A stretch of 64,000 bases of DNA from Epiperipatus broadwayi (Eukaryota > Onychophora > Udeonychophora > Euonychophora > Peripatidae): NCBI GenBank assembly GCA_028023455.1, contig JAQFVV010006273.1, positions 5,525,598 to 5,589,597 on the forward strand, read 5' to 3'. Below, one piece after another: positions 39,141 through 49,001 of this stretch (its first letter is position 1; each line of letters opens with the position of its first letter). Under the pieces are notes generated by a model that was given only the letters and a program-made list of their open reading frames with translations, was not told where the DNA came from and did no database searches. A program made the position numbers and the translations under genes.

Positions 39141-40330
39141 TCTGATTGATCACCTTCATTTCATATTTTTTAAGTTAGAAGCCAACCCTAAATTTGTGAA
39201 TACTCATCTATATTATTTATATTATTAAAGATATCTGCAGAAATTATTAAATGACATAACAGTTTGAGAACATTTCAAACAATATAATGCTATATTGTAG
39301 TATGAAAAAAATTATTCAGTTACTTTTCTGATTCAATAATAATAATAATAAAAAACATTAACGGCAGATTTTACAAACTGGATTTTAATTTTCTTTCTCT
39401 CAAATTGCTCGGAACACTGTTAATGAAAAAATTAATCAAAAAGCTATAAAATAGCACCAAGAAAACCAAGAAATATACATAAAACTATATCAAAACCTCA
39501 ACTGATCACAACTGTGGATTTGTTTAAATTTATTTATTAGAGTCTTTTTAAAGATTTGTCACAATATCATTTTGCTCTCCCAATTATAGAGTTCCACTTG
39601 TTTTCTAACTTTCAAAATTTTCATGTTTTGGAAAAAGAATAGAAAACTGCTTGAAATATGTGGGTTAAATGCTTTATTTTATTTTGTTTTTATTACTTTG
39701 CATTATTTTCAATATATTTACATTTTAATTATTTTAACTTAATTCATGAATATATATATATATATCAATGAGGAAGCGTGATAGGGATGGGAAGCACACT
39801 TCTTTTTTTAATAATGTTTTTTACTTCATTTGCCACAACAATTTTTACATAAAAGCTCTTAATATATATATATATATATTGCACACATCTAGAAAAATCT
39901 GAAACTCTCTTATCTGTAAATCAGAGACTATATTATCAATATATTTTTATCTTGCAGTTCCTTCTAACATTCTTAAATGTTTTAACTGTAAATTAGATCT
40001 TAGCATTGCTTGAACTTCTTATAATCTACGAGAATGCAGGGTGCATTAGACAAGTTTATTCTTTTCATATATAAAAACAATTCAATTGTTCCTAAAAAAA
40101 AAATTGAAAGTCAACAGTAATTCCATACAAAAAATAATGAATTTAAATTGCTGATTCTAATCAGATTATGATTAGTTTAAATATAGATAAAACATTATCA
40201 ATATGTTTTTATTTCCAAATCTTTTTAACATTCTTTAAAGTTCTAACTGTAAATTAGATCTTAGCATTGTTTGAACTTCATCTATTAACGAATAGACTTT
40301 CTCAAGTGAAATTCAATTAGATGCAAACAA

Positions 40331-40367
<37 letters not shown>

Positions 40368-40374
40368 AAATAGA
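39141..40374. other. AT-rich DNA with a direct repeat
   Basis: The phrase AACTGTAAATTAGATCTTAG occurs at about 39983 and 40246 within diverged direct copies (about 39935-40020 and 40193-40280). These may belong to the 3' region of the Penelope-like relic that begins at 40375 on the minus strand. An (AT)n(AC)n tract lies at 40330-40367. Confidence 0.4.
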
Positions 40375-40559
40375 AATAGACTTCCCATAACTCATTTCAA
40401 AACCTATCACCTTTAATATCAAAGTATATCTTTCTTATGAGATTGATGACTTCAGATTCAAAAATATTTTTTATCAGAGTTTCTTTGACTTTTCCTCTTA
40501 ATTCTTAAATATATATATAAAAGACAATCATTGCATTGTAAAATAATATTTTATAGCTT

Positions 40560-40730
40560 TGTGTTCAGTTTATGAATAAATAGAAAGCTAAGTTATGATA
40601 CCTATTTTTACCTCTAGTCTTATAAACTTTAACTCTTTCATTAAGACTTAATTTACTTTGACCTACATAAATTCTATGATAATTGCAAGGAATGTTATAA
40701 ACTATATTGAAGAGATTAACCATCAATCAA
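40560..40730 (-). pseudogene. GIY-YIG endonuclease remnant of Penelope-like element
   Basis: The minus strand of 40701-40619 reads VYNIPCNYHRIYVGQSK followed by NERVKVYK, the first two motifs of a GIY-YIG nuclease (VYxIPC...YVGQ...R). In Penelope-like elements this domain follows RT and makes the target nick. Upstream, at about 40850, the phrase KVFISLLFKPSIYRL fits the linker between RT and nuclease. Downstream sequence to 40375 keeps only a faint C-terminal outline. Confidence 0.75.
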
Positions 40731-40916
40731 CCGTTTGGAACTATAATAATAATGAATTTAAATAAAGAACTTTCCTCCAAAATCTTTTATATCACTCAAT
40801 AAATGACTATTTTTATAAATTAATCTATAAATTGATGGCTTAAATAGTAAAGAAATGAACACTTTATTCTCATTAGCAATTAAATTTTTATTAAGATCAG
40901 GCCTATATATATATAT

Positions 40917-43168
40917 TGTAACGAGCACAGACGTTCGTTACATTGTTTTTTTTTTATATATATTATTAAACAAGTTAAGATAAAAAGTTCGCATTTAAAA
41001 ACTTTCTTTAAAAATTAAAAATTGAAATTAAAATATCGTCTTAAACTCTTATATATTAAGTCGCACAGATAATAAAAAATTATTAAAATAAAATTTTTAT
41101 TAAAGAAAAAGGTATTTTTAAAACTAAATTTAAAAAAAGATTTGGAGATAAAATTATATCTTTAAATTTGTCTTGAAATATATTTTTGATTTGGAAAACA
41201 GGGTAATTAATCAGAAATGGAAATGATTGTTAATTAGTTAAATGTAAACCAGCCTTCGGCATTTAAATGTAAAAACTCCGGTCAGATAAGAAAACAATAG
41301 AAACTGTTAGCAAATAAGAAGAAATCCCTATGGAATCGGACCGCAGCGAAAGGACCATCGCATCGGTGACGTAATGTAAATTCAATCCTTCACATTAATA
41401 TAAAAGGAAAATTTGGAAATTATTAATCAGTGACTAGTTATTAATGATTATTACGATGTGAGAGAGATGTGTTAGTGTGGAAGTGAAGGAGAAGGGATTG
41501 AAAAAAGACGCACGATTCAATCCCTTCAGCTTTGCTAAGAAAGAAAAAGAAATGAACTATCGTTTCCTACATTGAGGACCAACTAAATTAAAAAACCTCC
41601 GAATGAATAAATAAAACAATGGCTAAATGGATACCAATTTTAGGACGGCGTGGGAATTCACGTTCATGGCAAGCAACGGATAAAGTTGGACATTTTAAAA
41701 ATCGTAAGAACTTATATATATTCACTTGAAACAATAAGAACTCTAAATTTTAAAACTTTTTAGTAAATAATGCAATAGAATCCTATCTGACCAAACTAAA
41801 TTAATAATGTTATTTGATGTATTTTTTTCTTATTTATTTTGTAAAATCATTTCCATTTATTTATTTTTTGTTCTTTAAGTTTTATTATGATTTTTGTTTT
41901 CCGTTAAATTAATTATAAAAATGTTAAACTTAAGTCGGGCGTGAATGGCTGTATAGATTTGTAAAGTTATATTAGGGGAGGGTAATCTTAGGTTGTTCGT
42001 TTCGTGGTTAGATTGGGTCAATGGATTGGATATATTTATGTAATTAGTAGGTGTAATATGAGATCCGCTACGGGCAGGATTATAGATATACGCCACACAC
42101 CCTCTGTTTGCCTATGGATGGGTTTGTAAGTCAGCAGAATACCGCAGCCCATTCCTATGGAGTTTTTAGTTTATTGATCTACTTGCCCACAGATGTCACA
42201 TCCCTGTGGGTGGAGAGTCAATGTCGTTTCTATTTCTACATATTGTTCAGATGTACATTCCTGACAATATTGTTGTGTTGTTGTATCATGCTACATTGAA
42301 TACATGAATGTATCAGATGGATTGGCGCCAGTTGATTGCGAAATGTGTTGCCTAAGGTTAAGTAGGGATAGAATATTTTATTTTTAAATGCAGATCTATG
42401 TAGTCGATTCAGGCTCGATCCTAAATAAAACTATTAAATTTAAGTTGTTTATAGACGCTTGCATGGATTGTTTATCGGTTAACTATGTTTTGCGTTTCAT
42501 ATTTGATCAAAATATATAGACATTCGATAAATAATGATACCTTACGGTGAGTATCTAAAAATGTATTTATTCAGATGTCTTTTAAGTTATTGGTGACAAT
42601 GCAAGTATCTTATGGTGAATACTATTGGGTTACATATAAATTTTCCTCCGCAATTGTCAGTAATCAATGATTTTATATTTTGATCGCTTATGTTTACTTT
42701 GGAATGTTTTAACTGTGTAATCTATGTAACCGATCTATAGCAACTTATTATAACAAGCTTTTATAATCCCATCTGTGCGAACTTGATTAAAAATGTAAAT
42801 TTATAATATAATAGTAACTCAATGTAAATTAAAGTAAAATCAAAGTTAAAAATAATGTTAAATGTAAATCACTAAAATAATTTTAAACCTTATATATATG
42901 TGCATAAATAAATCTGTTTGTATGATAATTACTGGCAGTGGCTTACTTTATTCTTTTATATACTAGTAAATGATATTATTAAATCTCTGCTATTCCACTG
43001 AGCTAGTGACAATGGGCTAACGATCTAAATATGTAAATAAAGTGGAATCCTAACAGCGCGTATCTGCCTACTCTATAAATTTTTCTAGGCTCAAATGCCT
43101 AGATGGCGCCCTTTGGTAGTGCGGTGCGGTGCGGTGCGATCTACCACTTCGTTTGGATCGTTATAATA
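40917..43168. mobile_element. Unclassified insertion within the Penelope-like relic
   Basis: Inserted between (TA)n tracts at 40903-40916 and 43169-43179. It starts TGTAACGAGCACAGACG and ends in sequence whose complement is TATAACGATCCAAACGA, a weak terminal match. A TGGCGCC occurs near the right end (43094-43100) and another near 42326-42332; TGGCGCC is also the start of a common LTR-element primer site. No ORF beyond about 75 codons and no coding motif was seen. It could be an LTR fragment or a non-autonomous DNA element. Confidence 0.4.
43119..43139 (+). repeat. Short GCGGT tandem repeat
   Basis: Four copies of GCGGT in a row, a GC-rich microsatellite unusual for this region. Confidence 0.8.
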
Positions 43169-43179
43169 TATATATATTA

Positions 43180-43710
43180 ATGATAATAGTTCTAATATAT
43201 TAATGATTATAACCCAAATCAATATAATTACAAGAAATTGACTTCTTTGAATATAAGAATTATTTTCAAAATTATTAAACCCTCTATTTTATGACAAAAA
43301 TTTAGTAAAGAAATTTTTTTATGAGTAAAACTTGTCAAGCCTTATCATGTTTTTTAAAGTTTTATGTTTAATAAAATAACTACAAAATAAAATATCAACT
43401 TTATCAACATTTAAATTTAAGAATATTAATTTAACAAAATCAAAAGCACCCCTTTCAATATGAAAATTAATATTAGAATCAAAAGCATTCAGTCTATCAA
43501 AAAAATTCTTCAATTTATCTTTCTGAAAAACATTTAAAAAATAAAAAAAATAAAAAGATTAATAAATGTACTTTCTAGAAAATTAAAATAGACAGAGCAC
43601 ATAAAAGGAGAAATAACATTACCAATAATCCATCCCTCTCTAATCTTATAAAACACATTATTACATATAAAACACATCAAATCCTGTAATAATAATAGCA
43701 AATTATAAAT
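43180..43710 (-). pseudogene. Penelope-like reverse transcriptase remnant
   Basis: Minus strand near 43660-43560 reads NNVFYKIREGWIIGNVISPF then SVYFNFLEST. This lines up with the F-x-Q-x2-G-x-A-M-G-x-P-L-S-P...Y...E block of Penelope RTs, with A-M-G changed to I-I-G. The 64-codon frame at 43319-43513 reads KNFFDRLNAFDSNINFHIE, then DFVKLIFLN, the post-catalytic region with LN...I.F..E...FLD. The catalytic YxDD-type box was not legible. Confidence 0.65.
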
Positions 43711-44583
43711 AGCTTTAATCTTTTTTTTCTCAGTGATGAAAGTTTATTCAAAAAAACAAAAAACAAATACAAATACAGTTAGAAAAAGATTTACAAAGGA
43801 GTGATTATATGGTAAATTGAAATTTAAGGAGCAACATGGTAAGAGGGGAAGGATACATGTGAAAAGGGAATGAGAAGTGGAAAGGGTGTGTAGCTTCAGG
43901 CCAGTCCGAGATGCATGTCTTCATTGAGCAAGCACCACATGGGTCACAAACATTTAAATGGTTGAGTCCTATGACAGAGGCTGAAAGGATGTTTAGTTGG
44001 AGGATTGACCAAATGTCTATGAGGAGTGTAGGTGAAGCTAGTTTGGTATCTCTGGTTTTGAGAGAGTGAATTAGATCCAATAGTTTTTGATTCATTGAGT
44101 GTACTCTCTGGTCAAAAATAATAGCATATCGGAGCAACCAGAGTGCTTAGATGAGGAAAACTGATAGTCTTATAGTTGCAAAGACCCCTGTTTTTATGGA
44201 TTCTTGGAGGTTGAAGATTGTGTTCCTGTGTGAGGAAAGACAGGAGTTGATGGTATGCCTTACTCTGAGCAGAAAGGGACATTTTAGTAGGAAGTACTGG
44301 AGGGTTTTATTGTCAGTTTTACAGAGCTGGCATAGGGGAGAGATCTTGGGGAAACCCCTATGTTTGACCAAAAATTGATTGGTGGGGAGTGAAGGTTTAT
44401 TTTGAGGAGGAAATCAAGGAATTTTGCCTCAAGAGATCACCTTTTGAATTTTCAGATTAATTGAGCATTGCTAAGTTTGAGGAATGTAGGGGAGACAATG
44501 GAGAAGTCTGTGGTCTGATTGAAAATCTCCCAGTATTTTAATTTGCCACTGATGGATGGTATAACAAAACCAGCCTTAATCTT
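43711..44583 (-). mobile_element. 5'-truncated Tx1-like LINE fragment
   Basis: Flanked by AGCTTTAATCTT (43711-43722) and AGCCTTAATCTT (44572-44583), a 12-bp target duplication with one mismatch. The body is the C-terminal coding region and 3' end of a LINE related to the 36-39 kb copy: frames 44371-44147 (with CQLCKTDN and LLKCPF, the CCHC motif with its His changed to Tyr) and 44137-43805 (with LLDLIHSLKTRDTKL). It ends after an AATAAA-type signal near 43745. It lies right at the upstream edge of the Penelope-like RT remnant. Confidence 0.7.
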
Positions 44584-44976
44584 ATTTGTAAAAAAAAATG
44601 TGATTTTCCATAATATAAGATTGCATTAATTCTCATGCAATGTCTTGCAGCAGTAATATCTAGTTACTGAGCCATGGTTAACAATGCCTAATTAATTTTA
44701 TATCAAATTCAATTTGCAATGTAAAGATGGGTATTCTCATTTATAATAATTATATTAAAAATCCAATTTTTTATTAATATGTAATATTGAAAAATTTTAC
44801 TGCACAAATATTCTTTAAACATATTTGAAGTGAAGATTTTACAAAAAAAAAAAACCACACATTTAATAGTTTTAATAACACTGTATTAAATATATGGTAA
44901 TTTTAACTGACTCAGAGTTTTCTTTAGATATCTGATATATTTTTTTTCAACTAACAGACAAAACAGCTGTAATTTT
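44584..44976. other. AT-rich spacer
   Basis: No recognisable feature. It could include decayed upstream Penelope-like sequence, which was not legible. Confidence 0.3.
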
Positions 44977-45150
44977 AATAAAGCATTAATAGTAATAATA
45001 AAAAGTCAGATGTCACATGACTTATATATAGCTTGCACTTACAAATATGTAAAATTAAGAGCATGCTAATTAGCTCTAAACAAGCTTTTTTATATTTATG
45101 ATAAATGCTACTACAAGTGAAGGCATTCAAATCAGTTTTATATTGGATTG

Positions 45151-45203
45151 TCCCCATTCCCAGTCCAGTTTCGATCTATGGGTCTCTTCAGTGAGGAGTT
45201 GGG
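45151..45203 (-). ncRNA. Hammerhead motif, family D, inactivated copy
   Basis: Same layout as its neighbours, but the cleavage triplet reads GAC instead of GTC (U16.1 lost) and helix II has one mismatch (GACC/GATC). It should not cleave. Confidence 0.65.
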
Positions 45204-45243
45204 ACACAAGTGAAGGCATTCAAATCATTTTTATCTTAGATTG

Positions 45244-45297
45244 TCCCCATCCCCAGACCAGTTTCGACCTATGGGTCTCTTCAGTGAGGAGTTGGGA
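45244..45297 (-). ncRNA. Hammerhead ribozyme motif, family D, complete core
   Basis: Minus strand copy of 45309-45362: CTGAAGA, helix II GACC-CATA-GGTC, GAAA, a tiny helix III within ACTGGT, triplet GTC and helix I TCCTCA/TGGGGA. All residues required by the CUGANGA...GAAA...NUH consensus are present, including the G10.1-C11.1 pair. Confidence 0.8.
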
Positions 45298-45308
45298 CAT
45301 TAGATCAC

Positions 45309-45362
45309 TCCCAACTCCTCACTGAAGAGACCCATAGGTCGAAACTGGTCTGGGGATGGGGA
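45309..45362 (+). ncRNA. Hammerhead ribozyme motif, family D, complete core
   Basis: Plus strand: distal helix I TCCC (45309-45312) with GGGA (45359-45362); proximal helix I TCCTCA (45316-45321) with TGGGGA (45351-45356, one G-U). CTGAAGA is at 45322-45328 (position 7 is free in the consensus), helix II GACC (45329-45332) with GGTC (45337-45340) and loop CATA, GAAA at 45341-45344, near-palindromic ACTGGT for helix III, with predicted cleavage after C45350. This is the cleanest type I hammerhead in the window. A helix III this short is typical of animal hammerheads that work as dimers. Confidence 0.85.
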
Positions 45363-45543
45363 CAATCTATGATAAAAATGATTTGAATGCCTTCACTTGT
45401 AGTAGCATTTATCATAAATAAAAAAAAGCTTGTTTAAAGCTAATTAGCATGCTCTTAATTTTAAATAAAGCATTACAAAATATTATGCAAAATATGTGCA
45501 TTTTTTAAAGATTATTAAATATATTTTTTTCTCATGTGTTATG

Positions 45544-45623
45544 GCATCAGCTGGGAAGTGAACCCGCTAACCTGGGACAACTGCTTGTAAAGCAGCTGTT
45601 GCTGACCTCTCAACCACCAATGC
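45544..45623 (-). tRNA. tRNA-Val(UAC)-like pseudogene or SINE head
   Basis: The minus strand shows an A box TGGTTGAGAGG, an anticodon arm CTGC-TTTACAA-GCAG with TAC at 45589-45587 (valine), and a B-box-like GGTTCACTTCC. Acceptor ends GCATTGG and CTGATGC pair in only four positions, and the T stem has three pairs, so a working tRNA is unlikely. It is probably a tRNA pseudogene or the head of a tRNA-derived SINE. It lies 68 bp from the family D element. Confidence 0.5.
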
Positions 45624-46955
45624 TTGATATATTACTTCCAAAATATATAAAGTGTTCTAAATTATCTAGTACAGTTTATATCTGTAATACTAGTGTAAGT
45701 TTAATACACTCATTTATTTCTGTTTTACTCTGAATTTAGTAGATGAGTTTATGAAGTTAGAAGTTAAAAGTGTTTTTTTTTTTTTTTTTTCAGATTAATA
45801 CTGTTTTAGCCCTTAATTTGCTATGGCTTTTTTGATAAACAGTTGACTATAATTAGATGCTATTTGACATTGTGGGTGCATAATGTAAATGCTATAAAAG
45901 TAAGAATGGTTTTTTTCAAAGATTTCATAATCTCCATCCACTGATAACAAATTTTAAAATCTCTTTAGATTATCTGCAATAGATTTTTATTTTTCTAATG
46001 ACTACCACAACTTTTTATTTTATTCTTCCACCATAGATAACATTTTCAAATTGCATTTTCTTTCTAAGTATTCAATTGCACAATAGTAATCTTTTTCTGA
46101 TACCTTTCATTTGTTCCACATTCTTTAAATTTATGTATCTATTTCTGCTTTACTTTATCATGTTTTATGAAATGTTAAGTATATTTTTTCTTTTTATTAT
46201 ATCTTATTAATTTGGGTAGGTATTTGCATTTAAATGTTTTCTCATTTATTGTTTATTTATTCATTAATAATATTAATAAGGTATTTAAAATTTTATAAAA
46301 TATTTCTAAAAGTAATTAAGTACTAATTATATAACTATCCTGTATTTGCTTTTAAAATTATAATTCCATAAGTAAAGAATTTTTTTTTTAATTGATAGTC
46401 TAATTTATTAACTTTTAAAATTAAAAACTAGTTATTTCTGGACTAAAAAAATTCGAGAACAAGTTATAAATGATATTCAATTTATATACAATTATTTCCA
46501 AATGCGTATGTGCAGATTTCAGATAATGTTTTGTAAATTGAAGTCTCTCAAAATTAAAGGCCAATTTTAAGTAATATTAATTAAGTGAAATTTGGGACGT
46601 CATTTTTAAAATGAAATCTAGTTTCTTCGATAACAAAAACATAAATATCCTTTATATTTTTTTTCTAAAAGTATTAATATATATATATAAGACTTTCAAA
46701 TTATAATAATTCAAATAAACAGTAATAATGAACAACTTATACTGAAGCATTTTTGATTATTTAGATCGTCATCGTTATTAAATGACTTTATGTTGGGAAA
46801 AGCAGATGCCCACCTAAGATCAGTTTATAAGAATTAAGACTTAAGTAACTAGAAGTACTACTGTATAAGTTATATATTATTACTATTTATTTGCATCATT
46901 ATTATAATTAATAAATAAAACAATATATTCCTATGGCAGTACGTAATTTTCTTAT
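45624..46955. other. AT-rich DNA, no gene seen
   Basis: Long T and A runs (for example T19 near 45773-45791) and no recognisable coding or repeat family. Confidence 0.35.
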
Positions 46956-47466
46956 ACTAAATGTTTCTTATATATGTAATTAGAGGAATTTGAACTCATT
47001 TTTCAGTATATTCATTCTCCATTATATCTCAAGCACCGACACACATGGCCACTTATATGCAAAAAAGATAAATGATTTCCAATATATATATATATATATA
47101 TTTCATGAAGAACCAGCAATTATCAGTTGGGCTAGATCATAATCTCCCACACATGTAAACAATCAGTTTTCACTTTATATTAAGATAGCAATCCTTTACA
47201 CTTTGATGGACAGGCTTCAATCTTCTCATCCGTCCAACTTTTTAATCATCCAATTCATAAAAAAACCGATGAAATGCTAAAAGCTATTAATGAGTTTGAT
47301 ATTGTGGTCATACCCATGTAGACATTACATCAGTCTAACCCCTTATATTATCAGACAATTATATATCCATATATATATGTCAACAGATGGCGTTCTACCA
47401 AAAACACCGTCAAGCGTATTTCGTTTACATAAACGTCAGAGAATGCATTCACTATCTCTAACTTTA

Positions 47467-47524
47467 ATTCCACTTTCAGATCATGATTTCAAGCTATTTG
47501 CTATCGTCAGTGAAAGACAGGAAT
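47467..47524 (-). ncRNA. Hammerhead ribozyme motif, family E (inverted unit)
   Basis: Minus strand: CTGACGA (47510-47504, position 7 = C), helix II AGC/GCT with loop AAATA, GAAA (47490-47487), palindromic helix III ATCATGAT, triplet ATC with cleavage after the base at 47479, and helix I CTTTCA/TGAAAG (six perfect pairs) plus ATTCC/GGAAT. The 10.1/11.1 pair is U/U. The core matches the consensus. Confidence 0.78.
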
Positions 47525-47933
47525 AAGAAACTAGATCTAAACACAAACTCTGAGCGTTTATGAAACAATTTCTATTCAGCTTGCAAGCGTGAATTTTTTA
47601 GACACGTTAATGTCTTCGAACTCAGCATAGCAAGCCAGATAGCTTGACAGTGTTTTTGGTAGAACACCATCTGTTGACATAAATACAAGCATTAGCAAGT
47701 TTTTTAACCTGTTTTTGTTTTTCATAAATGTACCTTTGAGGTCTTTCTTGCAATGATATATATTGCAGAGGCTTCTACTATGTGGTGATGCTGAACTGAT
47801 ATCAGACCCATGTAGCTATCTGACTTGCTATGCTGAGTTCGAAGACATTAACGTGTCTAAAAAATTCATGCTTGCAAGCTGAATAGAAACTGTTTCATAA
47901 ATGCTCAGAGTTTGTGTTTAGATCTAGTTTCTT

Positions 47934-47991
47934 ATTCCTGTCTTTCACTGACAATAGCAAATAGCTTGAAATCATGATCTGAAAGTGGAAT
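47934..47991 (+). ncRNA. Hammerhead motif, family E, core mutated
   Basis: Same helices as the other family E copies, but the first core strand reads CTGACAA (47948-47954), losing G8, a catalytic base. It should be inactive. Confidence 0.65.
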
Positions 47992-48328
47992 TAAAGTTAG
48001 AGATAGTGAATGCATTCTCTGATGCTTATGTAAATGAAATATGCTTGACAGTGTTTTTGGTAGAACGCCATCTGTTGACATAAATACAAGCATTAGCATG
48101 TTTTTTAACTTGTTTTTCATAAATGTACCTTTGAGGTCTTTTTTGCAATGATATATATTGCAGAGGCTTCTACTATGTGGTGATGCTGAACTGATATCAG
48201 ACCCATGTAGCTATCTGGTTTGTTATGCTGAGTTCGAAGACATTAACATGTCTAAAAAATTCACGCTTGCAAGCTGAATAGAAACTGTTTCATAAACGCT
48301 CAGAGTTTGTGTTTAGATCTAGTTTCTT

Positions 48329-48386
48329 ATTCCTGTCTTTCACTGATGATAGCAAATAGCTTGAAATCATGATCTGAAAATGGAAT
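48329..48386 (+). ncRNA. Hammerhead ribozyme motif, family E (direct unit)
   Basis: CTGATGA at 48343-48349, helix II AGC (48351-48353) with GCT (48359-48361), GAAA at 48363-48366, ATCATGATC at 48366-48374 with predicted cleavage after C48374. Helix I is TTTCA (48338-48342) with TGAAA (48375-48379) and ATTCC (48329-48333) with GGAAT (48382-48386). One helix I pair present in the other copies is lost (C/A). Confidence 0.78.
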
Positions 48387-49001
48387 TAAAGTTAGAGATA
48401 GTGAATGCATTCTCTGATGTTTATGTAAATGAAATACGCTTGACAGTGTTTTTGGTAGAATGCCATCTGTTGACATAAATACAAGCGTTAGCAAGTTTTT
48501 TAACTTGTTTTTGTTTTTCATATATAAATATTAATAGGAGAGGGCTGGGTTGAACTTATACTAAGACATAATCTATTCCCCAAACAATATTAATTCTAAG
48601 ACAGTATATAATTTGTTTATACTGAATGTTTTATATGTAATTAGACAGATTTGACCTCATGATTTTTCAGTTTATTCATCCCTCACTCCATCTCAAACAA
48701 CTAATACACATGGTCACACACATATGCAAAAATACATGATCACCAATATATATCTTGCAGAACTAGCACTCATCAATTAAGCCAGATCATAATCTCCCAC
48801 ACTTATATGCAATCTGTGCTGAGATTATATTAAGGTAGCAGCAATTGAAGCATGTCCATTAAAGTTTGAGGAATTTATATGATAATATACACTGAGCACT
48901 GATTATATATATGTATGGGAGATTATGAGCTGGTCCAATTGATGAGCCTTGTTCTGCATGAAATATATAAATTGGGAATTATATATATATATTTTTCATA
49001 T

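Larger units (their letters stand above)
40375..43710 (-). mobile_element. Penelope-like element relic, split by an insertion
   Basis: RT-like sequence (43710-43180) and GIY-YIG endonuclease sequence (40910-40375), both on the minus strand and in the order typical of Penelope-like elements, are separated by an unrelated 2.25-kb insertion (about 40917-43168) flanked by (TA)n. Many stops show the copy is dead. This class of retroelement is known to carry hammerhead ribozymes in its terminal repeats, which makes its presence relevant here, but no hammerhead was found in this copy. Ends were not defined. Confidence 0.7.
44977..45475. mobile_element. Family D palindromic element with three hammerhead motifs
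   Basis: Flanked by a 12-bp direct repeat, AATAAAGCATTA, at 44977-44988 and 45464-45475. The left part holds two direct units about 94 bp apart (hammerheads at 45151-45203 and 45244-45297, minus), and the right part is an inverted copy (hammerhead at 45309-45362, plus) ending in AGCATGCTCTTAATTTT, which mirrors about 45054-45070. The two inner ribozymes are back to back with about 11 bp between them. No ORF is meaningful. The outer left end shares a TCACATGAC motif with the 50.8 and 54.6 kb elements. Confidence 0.85.
47380..48523. mobile_element. Family E tandem array with one hammerhead per unit (retrozyme-like)
   Basis: An inverted partial unit (47380-47655, minus sense) is followed by about two direct units on the plus strand with a 395-bp period (for example GGTAGAACACCATC at 47662 and GGTAGAACGCCATC at 48058). 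Each unit holds one hammerhead. The array sits inside a family A element; CATATATA at both edges (about 47371 and 48519) may be the target duplication. Short frames in each unit are only by-products of the repeat. Tandem units of a few hundred bases, each with a type I hammerhead, are the hallmark of retrozymes. Confidence 0.8.
46956..48990. mobile_element. Family A composite containing a nested family E array
   Basis: Family A sequence runs from about 46960 (TTAGAGGAATTTGAAC near 46980) to 47379 and resumes at about 48530 (GAGAGGGCTGGGTTGAACTT), then a second direct unit from about 48620 and an inverted piece to about 48990. The break corresponds to an uninterrupted sequence in the 31-kb copy (around 31180-31210). 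The family A hammerheads here are mutated in the core (CTGATAA near 47125; TTGATGA near 48770 and 48940). Confidence 0.7.

Noticed and set aside
47290-48521. Similar 62-78 codon frames at 47290-47526, 47932-48120 and 48327-48521 as a small gene family
   Set aside because: They are the same stretch of the family E repeat read in each unit and overlap the ribozyme; they show no sign of protein-level conservation.
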